Shown piece after piece: positions 1 to 9,201 of a stretch of DNA of 55,978 bases. A program made the translations under genes and the position numbers. Origin of the DNA: Leptospira brenneri (GTDB lineage Bacteria; Spirochaetota; Leptospiria; Leptospirales; Leptospiraceae); the NCBI RefSeq assembly GCF_002812125.1, contig NZ_NPDQ01000013.1, forward strand, positions 1 to 55,978, written 5' to 3'. Every line of letters begins with the position of its first letter. Position 1 is the stretch's first letter. The notes beneath the pieces are model-generated. The model made no database searches, was not told the origin of the DNA, and was given only the letters and a program-made list of their open reading frames with translations.

Positions 1-77
1 CAAGAAGTCGCGCCGACGCCAACACCTACTTCGTAGGCTCGGCTACAGGGAACTTCGGGAAGACTAGTTCGTTATGC
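1..77 (+). repeat. attC-1 (partial, right half)
   Basis: Right half of a B-type attC, cut by the window edge. The L' box CGGGAAGAC is followed by R' GTTATGC. It resembles attC-20 and attC-31. Confidence 0.85.
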
Positions 78-108
78 GCAATTTAAGAAATTATATTCAA
101 AAATTAAT

Positions 109-798
109 ATGATTAAAAAAATAAATTATATATTAGTTATTTTAATCTTCACAAATTGCAGTAAACCAATAGAAAATGATGATAAAATTTATAAAGGATT
201 CAATGAGGTTCCTTTTATTCATGAACATTGGACAAAACATGATTTTGCTCTTTTAAAAAATAATGTTGATATTTTTGAAAATTTAGGAGATAAAGTTCCA
301 GTAGATTATTGTCCAAAAGATACAATAAGCAAAATTGAAAAATTTTCCTCTTTCTTTTATTTAAATAAAAATCAACAAATCCGATTAGATCGAATTCTCA
401 TTAAATGTGGTGCTCTTTCTGGATGGATTAATTTAAAAAATAGAAATTTAATTTTAGGAAATGAATCATTTCTTCAAAATCTAAATGGAAAAACTCTTTC
501 AATCGATAAATTTAAGAGAAGAATGACTGGAATTACTACATTAAGTTATTTCAGAATTTCTCTTACTCCAGAGCAATCAGTTTATTTTGCCTACGTAGAT
601 CCTAAAAAAACTATCAGAGAACTTTTTCCAATTTTTCATGAACAGAGTGAAAATAAATGGATTTTAGAAAATGAAGATACTAAATTACAAATTGAAAAAA
701 ATCTTAAATTTTATAAATTCAAAGTAATTAAAGACAATCGCAATATTTTTCAATTCCTAAACAATAAAGAATTTAATTTAGAAATTAATAAAATCTAA
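109..798 (+). CDS. Hypothetical lipoprotein (cassette 1)
   Basis: A 229-residue protein with a basic start, a hydrophobic stretch (residues 6-16) and Cys17 in a relaxed spirochaetal-type lipobox (FTNC), so it is probably exported and lipidated. The rest is Lys/Asn/Ile-rich with no motif I recognise. The gene begins about 30 nt after attC-1, with no clear Shine-Dalgarno sequence or promoter, and is the only gene of its cassette. The function is unknown. Confidence 0.75.
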   Translation: MIKKINYILVILIFTNCSKPIENDDKIYKGFNEVPFIHEHWTKHDFALLKNNVDIFENLGDKVPVDYCPKDTISKIEKFSSFFYLNKNQQIRLDRILIKCGALSGWINLKNRNLILGNESFLQNLNGKTLSIDKFKRRMTGITTLSYFRISLTPEQSVYFAYVDPKKTIRELFPIFHEQSENKWILENEDTKLQIEKNLKFYKFKVIKDNRNIFQFLNNKEFNLEINKI

Positions 799-812
799 TA
801 ATCTTAAACTGC

Positions 813-977
813 GCATAACAGCGACTTAACGCTTCGCCGCGGGACTTACGCCCTTGCTCGGTCTGCGACACATTCCTCTCTGGAACTTCTCTTGCCTCCG
901 CAAGCGTCGTTCCAGTCCCTAACGTCCCTTCTAGGGACTCAGGGCCGAGGAACGTCGTTAAGTCTAGTTCGTTATAC
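813..977 (+). repeat. attC-2 (A-type)
   Basis: R'' GCATAAC, R' GTTATAC; L boxes GACTTAACG/CGTTAAGTC are perfect complements. The last bases TGCGCATAAC are the exact reverse complement of the start of cassette 1. Confidence 0.93.
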
Positions 978-997
978 GCAATTGTTTTAAAAATTTT

Positions 998-1699
998 ATG
1001 AAAATCAAATATCTCAATATAATCATTACGTTCTTATTATTCTCTGTTGAGATTAACTCAGTCTCAGGAAATGAGAGAAAACAAGAAGGAATAGGTATTT
1101 TGATTGAAAAGCATGACGATTACCTTGGCGAAAAATTGCACTTTCCGGAAAATTCATCAATAGATGTTTACAATTCAAAACATAAAATTATCGGGAAAAT
1201 AAATTCTATAAAATTTAGACCAATTCTGAATATAAATAATCAAAAAAGTTTCATCAACACCGAAATGATTGCCTACGATGGCATTGCTATAATCTTCTAT
1301 CTTAATAATGAGAATTTTTATGAAATAAAAGCTGAGAACATAAATTATTCAATTTGGGTCAAAAATTCTGATTTAGCAAAAATCGGACTAGAACCTTACT
1401 TATGGATTAACTTCTTTAAGAAGTTTCAAAAACATCTCTATCCACTAACTCCATTAAACTTAAGATCAGCTCCCCAAAATACTGGGGACAAAATTGCATT
1501 AGTAAAAGATGAAAGATTTGAAATTATTTTAACTGGAAAAATTAAAAATAATTGGGCACAAGCAAATATAAGAGAATATGTTAACAATGAACAGGATTGT
1601 GGATTAAATCCCAAAGTTTTGAAAGAATATACTGGATGGATAAAGATAATTGATGACAATGGGACTCCTAACGTCTGGTTTTATCCAAAAGGATGCTAA
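998..1699 (+). CDS. Secreted protein with C-terminal SH3-like domain (cassette 2)
   Basis: 233 residues with a signal peptide (hydrophobic residues 8-24). From about residue 148 the sequence reads like a bacterial SH3 (SH3b) domain: PLNLRSAP, a basic/hydrophobic middle, then TGWIKI, followed by a short Cys-ending tail. SH3b domains usually bind peptidoglycan or mediate envelope protein contacts. The N-terminal part is unrecognised. Similar LxLRxxP…GW domains occur in cassettes 4, 11, 26 and 32. Confidence 0.75.
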   Translation: MKIKYLNIIITFLLFSVEINSVSGNERKQEGIGILIEKHDDYLGEKLHFPENSSIDVYNSKHKIIGKINSIKFRPILNINNQKSFINTEMIAYDGIAIIFYLNNENFYEIKAENINYSIWVKNSDLAKIGLEPYLWINFFKKFQKHLYPLTPLNLRSAPQNTGDKIALVKDERFEIILTGKIKNNWAQANIREYVNNEQDCGLNPKVLKEYTGWIKIIDDNGTPNVWFYPKGC

Positions 1700-1801
1700 A
1701 AAAGCAACAAGAGAATTTCTATAATTTAACTCAGTTACACAATTAAAATTTCTAAAGAGCTCAAGCATACCAATCAGTAGAAATCTATAAAAAACAACTG
1801 C

Positions 1802-1964
1802 GTATAACAGCGACTTAACGCTTCGCTTCGGGACAAGCCCTCGCTCGGTCTGCGACACATTCCTCTCTGGAACTTCTCTTGCCTCCGCAAGCGTCGTTCC
1901 AGTCCCTAACGTCCCCTTCAGGGACTCAGGGCCGAGGAACGTCGTTAAGTCTAGTTCGTTAGTC
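1802..1964 (+). repeat. attC-3 (A-type), R' variant GTTAGTC
   Basis: R'' GTATAAC; R' is the unusual GTTAGTC. The matching GACTAAC is found at the end of the cassette that starts here (attC-4). L boxes pair perfectly. Confidence 0.93.
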
Positions 1965-1995
1965 GACATAGCTCAAATAACAATCTTAAGAAAAT

Positions 1996-2631
1996 ATGAT
2001 TGAACTACAAAAAGATACCAAGGAATTAATTTTCAATTTCTTAGTAGGAAATATTTCCTTACTGGAGTTTGAAATCTTTCTTTCTGCATCAAAAGAAATA
2101 GAATCTAATTTTCAACACGATGACTATATTGAATTACTTTCATTAAACTATAATAAAAGAGAAAACAAATATGAGGCATCTAAATTAATCGAAAGAAATA
2201 TCGATTTGTCTGAATATGAAGCTTGGAAATTAAACGAAATCTTAAATAATATTATTCATAAGGGAGATAATTACCCAAAATCAATCGCTTCGCTATATGA
2301 TTTATATTGTAAGGGTTATAATTTTTTAGCAATTCTCGGATTAAGTTTTGGTCTTCAATTATTATGTCCGAGAGAATATAATTACGAAAAAAATTTAGCT
2401 GAGCTTAGCAAGGAAGAACAGGAATCCTTAGCAAATTCCTTATATCCAGAAATAATTTACCACGCACAGCTAATTCAAGATTTTATTAGCAATAAAAAAT
2501 TAATTCTTCTGGGATTATCGGATGAAGATAATCATTATGAATATTTCGACTATAGAAATTCGGAAGAAAGAGCAAGAACAGAATTTGGGAAAATAGAAGC
2601 AAAGAAGAGATGGTGGCAATTTTGGAAATAG
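1996..2631 (+). CDS. Hypothetical cytosolic protein, immunity-protein-like (cassette 3)
   Basis: 211 residues with no signal peptide or membrane segment. The N-terminal part (acidic helices ending in DYIELLSLNY, about residues 43-52) recalls small helical proteins found in polymorphic-toxin immunity loci, but this is pattern memory and not a proven match. The C-terminus is basic and aromatic (KKRWWQFWK). It is the only gene of the cassette. Confidence 0.72.
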   Translation: MIELQKDTKELIFNFLVGNISLLEFEIFLSASKEIESNFQHDDYIELLSLNYNKRENKYEASKLIERNIDLSEYEAWKLNEILNNIIHKGDNYPKSIASLYDLYCKGYNFLAILGLSFGLQLLCPREYNYEKNLAELSKEEQESLANSLYPEIIYHAQLIQDFISNKKLILLGLSDEDNHYEYFDYRNSEERARTEFGKIEAKKRWWQFWK

Positions 2632-2659
2632 AAATTGATTTTCTAATTTTCACTACGTC

Positions 2660-2823
2660 GACTAACTACGCCTTATCGCTGCGCTTCGGCACTTGCGGCC
2701 TCGCTTGGTCTGCGACACATTGTCCTCCGTCACGCTTCTCGCTCCGCAAGAAGTCGCGCCGACGCTAACGCCTCTTTCAGAGGCTCAGCTACGGACAACG
2801 TCGATAAGCCTAGTTCGTTATGC
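2660..2823 (+). repeat. attC-4 (B-like variant)
   Basis: R'' GACTAAC complements GTTAGTC at the start of cassette 3; R' GTTATGC. L boxes CTTATCG/CGATAAG differ from the A-type but still pair. The centre carries the B-type CTTCTCGCTCCGCAAGAAG hairpin. Confidence 0.9.
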
Positions 2824-2858
2824 GCAAGTCCCTAAAATCTATTAAAATATAAAAATAT

Positions 2859-3569
2859 ATGAACAAAAAGAAATTCACATTCTTAATTCTAGTATTTCCT
2901 ACTTTTTTATACTCTGAACCGATGATTTTTGGCGGGAACAATCTTGGATCCGATCAAATGGTTTTGGAAATTGAAAATTCAAATGCTAAGTATTATTTTG
3001 ATGGTGAAGGAGATGGATGCGAAGGATTTAACGCTAAATCTTCTCAAAATGGCGATAATTTCATTTTTACGAATGTAAAATCAAACTGTAATGAAAAGAA
3101 ACTGAATGATTTCCAATGTTTAAATGAAAAAGATGATAAGTCCTTATTCTTCACAAATTATTTAAAATGTGATAACAAACTAATCTTATATAATAAAAAC
3201 AAAGCGGTAGAAGAAAATCTAAACAGAAACTACAATGGTTTTGATGTAATTACTTTAGGACTAAAGAATGGAATTGCAACATCTAACTTAAAATTGAGAG
3301 AAAAACCAGATTCACAATCTAGAACCTTTACCTGCTATTTTACTCATATTGACGATGATAAGGTTAGAGAAAAAGATATAAATTTTATCCCTAAAAATGT
3401 TCAACTTACTATTATTGCCAAAACACTAAATGATTTCACTGTTGGAGGAAAAACAAATTTTTGGTATCTCGTATTTCCTTCATCTGATTCTTATAATGGA
3501 TGTTTATTAAAAAACTCCAAGCAGAAAGAAGGATGGGTTTTTGGAGAATACATTAAATTTGATAAATAG
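2859..3569 (+). CDS. Secreted Cys-containing protein with SH3-like domain (cassette 4)
   Basis: 236 residues with a signal peptide ending near FLYSEP (residue 20). Several cysteines in the first 110 residues suggest disulfides outside the cytoplasm. A C-terminal SH3b-like domain begins near SNLKLREKPD (about residue 145) and ends with GWVFGEYIKF. It is the only gene in the cassette, about 35 nt downstream of attC-4. Its role is unknown; envelope or periplasmic location is likely. Confidence 0.75.
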   Translation: MNKKKFTFLILVFPTFLYSEPMIFGGNNLGSDQMVLEIENSNAKYYFDGEGDGCEGFNAKSSQNGDNFIFTNVKSNCNEKKLNDFQCLNEKDDKSLFFTNYLKCDNKLILYNKNKAVEENLNRNYNGFDVITLGLKNGIATSNLKLREKPDSQSRTFTCYFTHIDDDKVREKDINFIPKNVQLTIIAKTLNDFTVGGKTNFWYLVFPSSDSYNGCLLKNSKQKEGWVFGEYIKFDK

Positions 3570-3577
3570 GGACCAGC

Positions 3578-3740
3578 GCATAACAGCGACTTAACGCTTC
3601 GCTTCGGGACTAGCCCTCGCTCGGCCTACGGCAAATTCCCTTCCGTCACGCTTCTTGCTACTGCAAGAAGTCGCGCCGACGCCAACGCCTCCTTCTGAGG
3701 CTCGGCTACAGGAAACTTCGGGAAGGCTCAATCGTTATGC
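3578..3740 (+). repeat. attC-5 (A/B mosaic)
   Basis: R'' GCATAAC, R' GTTATGC. The left L box is A-type (GACTTAACG) but the centre and right side are B-type (TTCGGGAAGGC), so the L boxes do not pair. It looks like a recombinant between two attC subfamilies. Confidence 0.88.
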
Positions 3741-3779
3741 GAACATGCGGAAGCATTTATTCTAAAATCAGAGGTTTAA

Positions 3780-4376
3780 ATGGAACTCTTTCAAACTTAC
3801 AGCAAAGAAATAATATCTCTTATCATTCCTTTCCTAACATGGATACTAAATAGCTTTTTTAAAGCAAAAGTTAACTTACAATTAAGTAGTCCACATACTT
3901 TCACATTCTTAATTCCGGAACCATTGTATGATCAAACTGGAAATCAAATAAAAAATGCTCAAACTGTTGAAACAAGAAGTCATTTTCTAATTAATGCAGG
4001 AAGAGAAACTGCAACTAAAGTCGAATTAGTTTTTAATTGGAAACCTCCTTTTATTAACATTTGGCCTTCCCGTCATTTTACAGAATTTACTGAATCAGAT
4101 AGTCGATATATCATGATCTTCGAAAGCTTGGCACCCAATGAGCATTTACAATGTGAATTATTCTCAATAAATTTAGAATTACCCGATTTAATTACAGTAC
4201 GAAGCGACCAATGTATTGCAAAATTCGTTGAAGTTGTCCCACAAGAGGTATTTCCACCCTGGCAAATTGTGGTAGCAAGAATACTATTGTTCTTGGGATC
4301 AGTTTTCTCAATATACTTACTAATTTTAATTTTACAGTTCCTGGTCTTAAAAACACCCTTTTGGTATTTTAAATAA
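3780..4376 (+). CDS. Hypothetical membrane protein with two terminal TM segments (cassette 5)
   Basis: 198 residues. A hydrophobic segment (about residues 10-27) and a C-terminal segment (about 168-190) flank a soluble middle of mixed strand character that contains FLINAGRETATKVELVF, which recalls beta-sandwich domains. No family is recognised. The cassette ends agree over about 18 nt: its start, GTTATGCG followed by ACATGCGGAA, is mirrored at the end just before attC-6. Confidence 0.72.
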   Translation: MELFQTYSKEIISLIIPFLTWILNSFFKAKVNLQLSSPHTFTFLIPEPLYDQTGNQIKNAQTVETRSHFLINAGRETATKVELVFNWKPPFINIWPSRHFTEFTESDSRYIMIFESLAPNEHLQCELFSINLELPDLITVRSDQCIAKFVEVVPQEVFPPWQIVVARILLFLGSVFSIYLLILILQFLVLKTPFWYFK

Positions 4377-4387
4377 TTCCGCACGTC

Positions 4388-4552
4388 GCATAACAGCAAC
4401 TTAACGCTTCGCCTCGGGACTTACGCCCTCGCTCGGTCTGCGACACATTCCTCTCTGGAACTCCCCTTGCCTACGCAAGCGTCGTTCCAGCCCCTAACGT
4501 CCCTTTCAGGGACTCAGGGTCGAGGAACGTCGTTAAGTCTAGTTCGTTATAC
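4388..4552 (+). repeat. attC-6 (A-type)
   Basis: R'' GCATAAC, R' GTTATAC; L boxes ACTTAACG/CGTTAAGT pair. The outer complementarity with the start of cassette 5 extends well beyond the core. Confidence 0.93.
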
Positions 4553-4576
4553 GAAATAAACCAAATCAAATTTTCT

Positions 4577-5272
4577 ATGAAAAAAATATTAGCATTATGC
4601 TGGATAATTTGTCTCTCTTTAACATGCTTATCAAGAACAGCTACAAGACTGGAGGAAAAGCCACTAAAAACTTTTGAAAGCAATTTTTCAAATTTCACAG
4701 TTAAAATAAACAATAGAAAGGATTCGAGAATATATATTGATTTATATATTCAGGACGTCGAATCATTCGAAAAAAATAATACCCAGTTCCTCCCTATTTA
4801 CTATTTTAGCGAGTCATTTAAATCTGATAAAATCGATTTTGCTGTTCCAAATGGAAAATATATCGGATTTCTATCAATAACGTTGCTAGATAACGCTTTT
4901 TTTAATAGAACCATTACAGGCTATCATACGGTATATTTTGGGATTAACAAGGATCATAAGAAAGCCAATTACTCAGGTGATAAGTGCTCACAATTGAAAA
5001 AATATGATTATGATTTCGATAGAATTACAAAAAATACTCACTGTTCCGAAATTGAAATAACCAAAAAGGAAACAATTTTAGAATTTTCCATTAGTGAAAA
5101 CGATGAGATTAATTCCTTACGAACACTACTATTACTTTGGCCAAGTTTTTCATATGCTGCCCTGCAAGGTCCTCAACAATATCCTTATGCTGTATTTTTA
5201 ATCATGCAAGGATTTTTTGGATTTACGGCCCGAGACACTTTAATCAATTTCGATAATTTTGATAGTTTTTAA
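4577..5272 (+). CDS. Hypothetical lipoprotein (cassette 6)
   Basis: 231 residues. A hydrophobic signal (residues 4-16) is followed by LSLTC, a good lipobox with Cys17. The mature part is Lys/Asp/Asn-rich with two further cysteines; a Leu/Phe-rich stretch near the C-terminus (LLLLWPSF, then FLIMQGFFGF) could be membrane-associated. The gene starts about 25 nt after attC-6. The function is unknown. Confidence 0.75.
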   Translation: MKKILALCWIICLSLTCLSRTATRLEEKPLKTFESNFSNFTVKINNRKDSRIYIDLYIQDVESFEKNNTQFLPIYYFSESFKSDKIDFAVPNGKYIGFLSITLLDNAFFNRTITGYHTVYFGINKDHKKANYSGDKCSQLKKYDYDFDRITKNTHCSEIEITKKETILEFSISENDEINSLRTLLLLWPSFSYAALQGPQQYPYAVFLIMQGFFGFTARDTLINFDNFDSF

Positions 5273-5363
5273 ACTTTGATAATTGTAACCTTTCTTACTT
5301 ATATCTGAAACCTTTAATAGAATTAATCTTATCATTCAAAATCTTCTATACGTGGTTTACTTC

Positions 5364-5526
5364 GTATAACTTCCGCTAACCACTTCGCTTCGGGACTTCG
5401 CCCTCGCTTGGGCTGCGCCAAATTGTCCTTCTGTCACTCGTTTGCATCTGCAAACTGCGTGCCAGTCCCTAACGTCCCATTCGGGACTCAGGGTCGGACA
5501 ACTTCAGTAAGCCTAGTTCGTTATGC
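5364..5526 (+). repeat. attC-7 (divergent)
   Basis: R'' GTATAAC, R' GTTATGC. The left L box (GCTAACC) and right L box (CAGTAAGCC) pair only partly. The central hairpin is TTTGCATCTGCAAA, shared (with one change) by attC-17. Confidence 0.88.
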
Positions 5527-5566
5527 GCAATGCCTAACAAAAACATTCAATATAAATGAGTAAAAA

Positions 5567-7666
5567 ATGATAATAACTATAAAAAATTGTAATAATATTG
5601 ATTTCGGTTCGATTACTATTGATGAAAATAAATTGAATATCAAATTTGCTCCAAACGGAACAGGAAAGAGTTCCATATCAAATGCCATTGTATATTATGC
5701 CAATGGTGGCAAAGACCTTGAGAAATTAACTCCCTTCAAATTACTTGAAACTAATCCTGATGGAAAAAAACCGGAAGTTTCCTGCAATAAATCAATTAAC
5801 ACTATTATGTTATTCGATGAAAAATATCTTAATCAATTTATTTTTAAGGAATCCGAAATAATAGAAAATAGCTTTGATATATTTATTAAAAATGATAATT
5901 ACAAGAGAATTGAGGAAGAAATCCAACAACTTACCTCAGAAATAAAAGACCTATTCTCTAACAATCCAGAATTGGTAAATCTAATTGCAACATTAAAAGA
6001 ACTTGGGGATGCTTTTAAATTAACAAAGAGTGGAATTTCAAAAGCCTCAACAGGAATGAAGAGTCTCTCTGGTGGTAATAAAATTCATCATATTCCTGAA
6101 GGATTGGAGTCCTATAAATCTTTTATTCAATCCACAAATAGCGTAAGTTGGATAGATTGGCAAATTAAAGGAAATGAATATTCTGAAATTTCGGACGCTT
6201 GCCCGTTTTGTACATCTGAAATATCTGACAAAAAAGAACAAATTCAGAAAGTATCAATAGAATATGATAAAAACAACATAAAAAATCTATTAGGATTAAT
6301 AAAAACTATAGAAAATCTCGGTATTTATTTCACTGAAGAAGCAAATAACGGGCTTAAAAAAATAATTGAATTGAAAAATGGCCTTGAACAAGAACACGAA
6401 AATTATCTTATCAATATAAAAAATCAAATTGATGATCTCATTATAAAACTAGAAAAACTTAAATCTTTTTCAGGTCATCACTTTAACGAATCGGACAACG
6501 TTGTAACTAAACTTCCAGATTACAAATTGGACCTGCAATTCTTCCCTGCTCTTGATTCGCGAAAAATGCGCGAATCAATTGAACCAATTAATGGCTCTAT
6601 TGATTCTTTAATATCAAAAGGTGGTCTATTACAAGGTAAGATTAACATCCAACGACGAGAAATGCAGAGTCTTATACAAAGGTATATGAAGGAAATAAAT
6701 GATTTTTTATCTTATGCAGGCTACCGATATATGGTTGAAACTTCTGGCGATGCAGAAAATACAAAATTAATTTTAAAACATCGTGACCATAAACAGTCTA
6801 TTTCTGGAGGAAATCAACATCTAAGTTTTGGAGAGAGAAATGCATTTTCTATAGTTTTATTTATGTATGAAGTCTTATCTAAAAATCCGGATTTAATTAT
6901 ACTGGATGATCCAATTTCTTCCTTTGACAAAAATAAAAAATATGCTATTCTCGAAATGCTGTTTAGAAGAGACTCAGCTTTATGTCTGAAGAATAAAACC
7001 GTACTGATGCTTACTCACGATATTGAGCCAATCATTGATACAGTGAAATCTCTAGGTAGCAATTTTAACAACCACACAAAAACTGCGTTTTTGAAATTGA
7101 AAGATAATGTTATTATTGAGTTTCTTATCTCAAAATCGGACATCCAAACATTTCATCAAATTTGCAAACGTATAATTCATTCCCAATTAAATAATCTAAT
7201 AAAACTAATTTATCTCAGAAGAATGTTTGAGATTTCTGATGAAAATAGTGATCAATATCAAGTTCTTTCGAATTTATTTAAATCAAGAAGCAAAGATACT
7301 TCTATTGATAAGCGAGAACCTAAAGATTCTAATGGAAATTATTCTATAATTAAGCCAGAAATTTTCGATTCAGGCTGTGAGGCTATCAAAGAATACCTAC
7401 CTAATTTTTCATATTCAGATACGATAAATAAACTGTCTAACAATACAAGTTTATTAGAAATTTATAATTCCTGCCAATCAGGTTATGAAAAATTACAAAT
7501 TTTTAGATTATTTAATATAGAAGTAGAAAATTCTGTAATTAAAAAATTCATGAATGAAACCTATCATATAGAAAACGAATTCATATGCCAGTTAGACCCA
7601 TCAAAGTTTGATACGGTACCAGAATATGTTGTTCAAGAATGCGATAAAATGCTCGAAAATATCTAA
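5567..7666 (+). CDS. PrrC/RloC-like AAA ATPase (cassette 7)
   Basis: 699 residues. ABC-type ATPase motifs are in order: Walker A APNGTGKSS (28-36), a CPFC pair (about 210) inside a long helical, coiled-coil-rich insert, signature LSFGERNAF (about 420), Walker B LIILDDPISSFD (about 443-454) and switch LTHD (about 483). This is the layout of AAA_13-type proteins such as the anticodon nucleases PrrC and RloC, where a CxxC can form a zinc hook. I do not see a clear nuclease motif in the C-terminal 200 residues, so the effector is unknown. A short protein follows after 17 nt with its own ribosome site; the two probably form one operon. A phage-defence role is inferred. Confidence 0.85.
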   Translation: MIITIKNCNNIDFGSITIDENKLNIKFAPNGTGKSSISNAIVYYANGGKDLEKLTPFKLLETNPDGKKPEVSCNKSINTIMLFDEKYLNQFIFKESEIIENSFDIFIKNDNYKRIEEEIQQLTSEIKDLFSNNPELVNLIATLKELGDAFKLTKSGISKASTGMKSLSGGNKIHHIPEGLESYKSFIQSTNSVSWIDWQIKGNEYSEISDACPFCTSEISDKKEQIQKVSIEYDKNNIKNLLGLIKTIENLGIYFTEEANNGLKKIIELKNGLEQEHENYLINIKNQIDDLIIKLEKLKSFSGHHFNESDNVVTKLPDYKLDLQFFPALDSRKMRESIEPINGSIDSLISKGGLLQGKINIQRREMQSLIQRYMKEINDFLSYAGYRYMVETSGDAENTKLILKHRDHKQSISGGNQHLSFGERNAFSIVLFMYEVLSKNPDLIILDDPISSFDKNKKYAILEMLFRRDSALCLKNKTVLMLTHDIEPIIDTVKSLGSNFNNHTKTAFLKLKDNVIIEFLISKSDIQTFHQICKRIIHSQLNNLIKLIYLRRMFEISDENSDQYQVLSNLFKSRSKDTSIDKREPKDSNGNYSIIKPEIFDSGCEAIKEYLPNFSYSDTINKLSNNTSLLEIYNSCQSGYEKLQIFRLFNIEVENSVIKKFMNETYHIENEFICQLDPSKFDTVPEYVVQECDKMLENI

Positions 7667-7683
7667 GATAAAAGGAGAATTAG

Positions 7684-7992
7684 ATGAAGGATATATTTTT
7701 TGAAGCTATTAACTCAAAAAAAGTAGTAAAAATTCGAATAAAATCCAATGAAAAAGGAATTATCGAACGGCTATGCATTCCATTTGATTTTGGAGAAAGC
7801 CGCCGATATAAGGACGGATTGGTCAGATTTCATTTCTATGATTTAGATAGTCCTGATGGAAAACATAATCTTTCCATATTACCAGAACAGCTTTTACACA
7901 TTAAAATCACTGATACTAGTTTTGATCCTGCAGATTATGTAAAATGGGAGCCAAATTGGATTTATCCTAGAGACTGGGGATCGTTTTCATAA
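7684..7992 (+). CDS. Small WYL-like partner of the ATPase (cassette 7)
   Basis: 102 residues, preceded by a good ribosome site (AAAGGAG). Features include KVVKIRIKS, PFDFGESRRYKDG, HNLSILPEQLLHIK and a Trp-rich end (NWIYPRDWG). The beta-rich beginning and the basic/aromatic centre recall WYL-type or small ligand-binding domains, but I am not certain. It sits 17 nt behind the ATPase gene, so it is likely co-expressed and may be an accessory or regulatory subunit. Confidence 0.72.
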   Translation: MKDIFFEAINSKKVVKIRIKSNEKGIIERLCIPFDFGESRRYKDGLVRFHFYDLDSPDGKHNLSILPEQLLHIKITDTSFDPADYVKWEPNWIYPRDWGSFS

Positions 7993-8001
7993 CGGCACAG
8001 C

Positions 8002-8161
8002 GCATAACAGCGCCTTAACGCTTCGCTTCGGGTCAAGCCCTCGCTCGGTCTGCGACACATTCCTCTCTGGCACTCCTCTTGCCTTCGCAAGCCTCGTTCC
8101 AGTCCCTAACGTCCCGTCGGGACTCAGGGTCGGGGAACTTCGGTAAGTCTATTCGTTATGC
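8002..8161 (+). repeat. attC-8 (A-type, imperfect L boxes)
   Basis: R'' GCATAAC, R' GTTATGC. L boxes GCCTTAACG/CGGTAAGTC pair imperfectly, and the spacer before R' is one base short (CTATTCG). Confidence 0.9.
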
Positions 8162-8234
8162 GTAATTGCGTAAAAATAAATAAAATATAAATTCTCATAT
8201 TGACTTATCAGACAGTTACTAAACATATGCGTAT

Positions 8235-8594
8235 ATGAACCAAAATTCTATATCAAAACTTAAGCTTTGGAAAAATGCTTTTTTAATAGGTATAATACTC
8301 TCTGTTATTGAAGGATCAATTATTTACATTGCTGATTCACAAACTCCAGCCCTAGTCTTCATACAATCAATATTATTTTGGTTTTTTTGTGGTGCAATTG
8401 TCTATTTATCTAATTCAGGGCTTTCAGTTCTATTTCATTCTGTATTGTGGACTTTCTTCTTAAATATTCCTTGGTTTATTAACCTGGCTATCATCACAGA
8501 AAATTATGCGCATCTTCCACCATTAATTATTTCTTCCTTAATTCTTGGATTAATCATTGGCCTTCTTTCAAGAAAATTAAGTAAAAATTCTTAG
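8235..8594 (+). CDS. Four-helix membrane protein (cassette 8)
   Basis: 119 residues with four predicted membrane helices (about residues 14-33, 38-58, 64-88, 94-113) and a basic C-terminus. It lacks a signal peptide and any recognisable family motif. It is the first gene of a two-gene cassette; the second starts 17 nt after its stop. Confidence 0.7.
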   Translation: MNQNSISKLKLWKNAFLIGIILSVIEGSIIYIADSQTPALVFIQSILFWFFCGAIVYLSNSGLSVLFHSVLWTFFLNIPWFINLAIITENYAHLPPLIISSLILGLIIGLLSRKLSKNS

Positions 8595-8611
8595 AATTCA
8601 AATTGTATACA

Positions 8612-9007
8612 ATGGAAAATTTCGCTAAAAAATTTGTTGCTTTTTATAAATCTCTCTCTAAAGAAGAATTAGAAATTGTTACAAAATTGAAGGAAATAAC
8701 ATCTCAATTCCCTAGTTTAGATGAGAGAATTTCTTATTCAGTTCTATATTATTTCAAAAATAGCAGAATCTGTTTTATTTGGCCTGCTTCTATAAAACAA
8801 GGTCCAAAAACAGGTGTTCAATTCGGATTTTGTAATGGTTATTTAATAGATGATAAGTATAATGTTCTAGAAAAAGAAAATAGAAAACAAGTTTATTGTA
8901 TTACCTATCACAATCCTTCTCAAATTAAAGAATCTGTACTCAAAGAATATCTACAAAATGCTATAGCCATAGATGAAACATTATATAGCAAAAAAGTATC
9001 TAGATAA
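8612..9007 (+). CDS. DUF1801/YdhG-like protein (cassette 8)
   Basis: 131 residues from the ATG; an in-frame TTG three codons upstream is less likely. The order LDERISYSVLYY, ICFIWPAS, TGVQFGFCNG and KQVYCITYH matches the small DUF1801 (YdhG-like) fold, cytosolic proteins of unclear function. It probably shares a transcript with the membrane protein before it. I infer family membership from motifs only. Confidence 0.72.
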   Translation: MENFAKKFVAFYKSLSKEELEIVTKLKEITSQFPSLDERISYSVLYYFKNSRICFIWPASIKQGPKTGVQFGFCNGYLIDDKYNVLEKENRKQVYCITYHNPSQIKESVLKEYLQNAIAIDETLYSKKVSR

Positions 9008-9018
9008 ATCGCAACTAC

Positions 9019-9181
9019 GCATAACAGCGACTTAACGCTTCGCCTCGGGACTTGCGCCCTCGCTCGGTCTGCGACACATTCCCCTCTGGCACTCCCCTTG
9101 CCTCTGCAAGCGTCGTTCCAGTCCCTAACGTCCCTTCGGGACTCAGGGTCGGGAAACGTCGTTAAGTCTAGTTCGTTATGC
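9019..9181 (+). repeat. attC-9 (A-type)
   Basis: R'' GCATAAC, R' GTTATGC; L boxes GACTTAACG/CGTTAAGTC pair perfectly. Confidence 0.93.
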
Positions 9182-9201
9182 GAAAGACGTAAAATTAAAA
9201 T

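Noticed and set aside
1604..1969. Minus-strand frames reading …ELDLTTF(L/P)DPES…, recurring at many sites
   Set aside because: They run over the attC sites, and the same peptide recurs because the sites are repeated. GC-rich structured sequence with few stops produces them. No ribosome sites.
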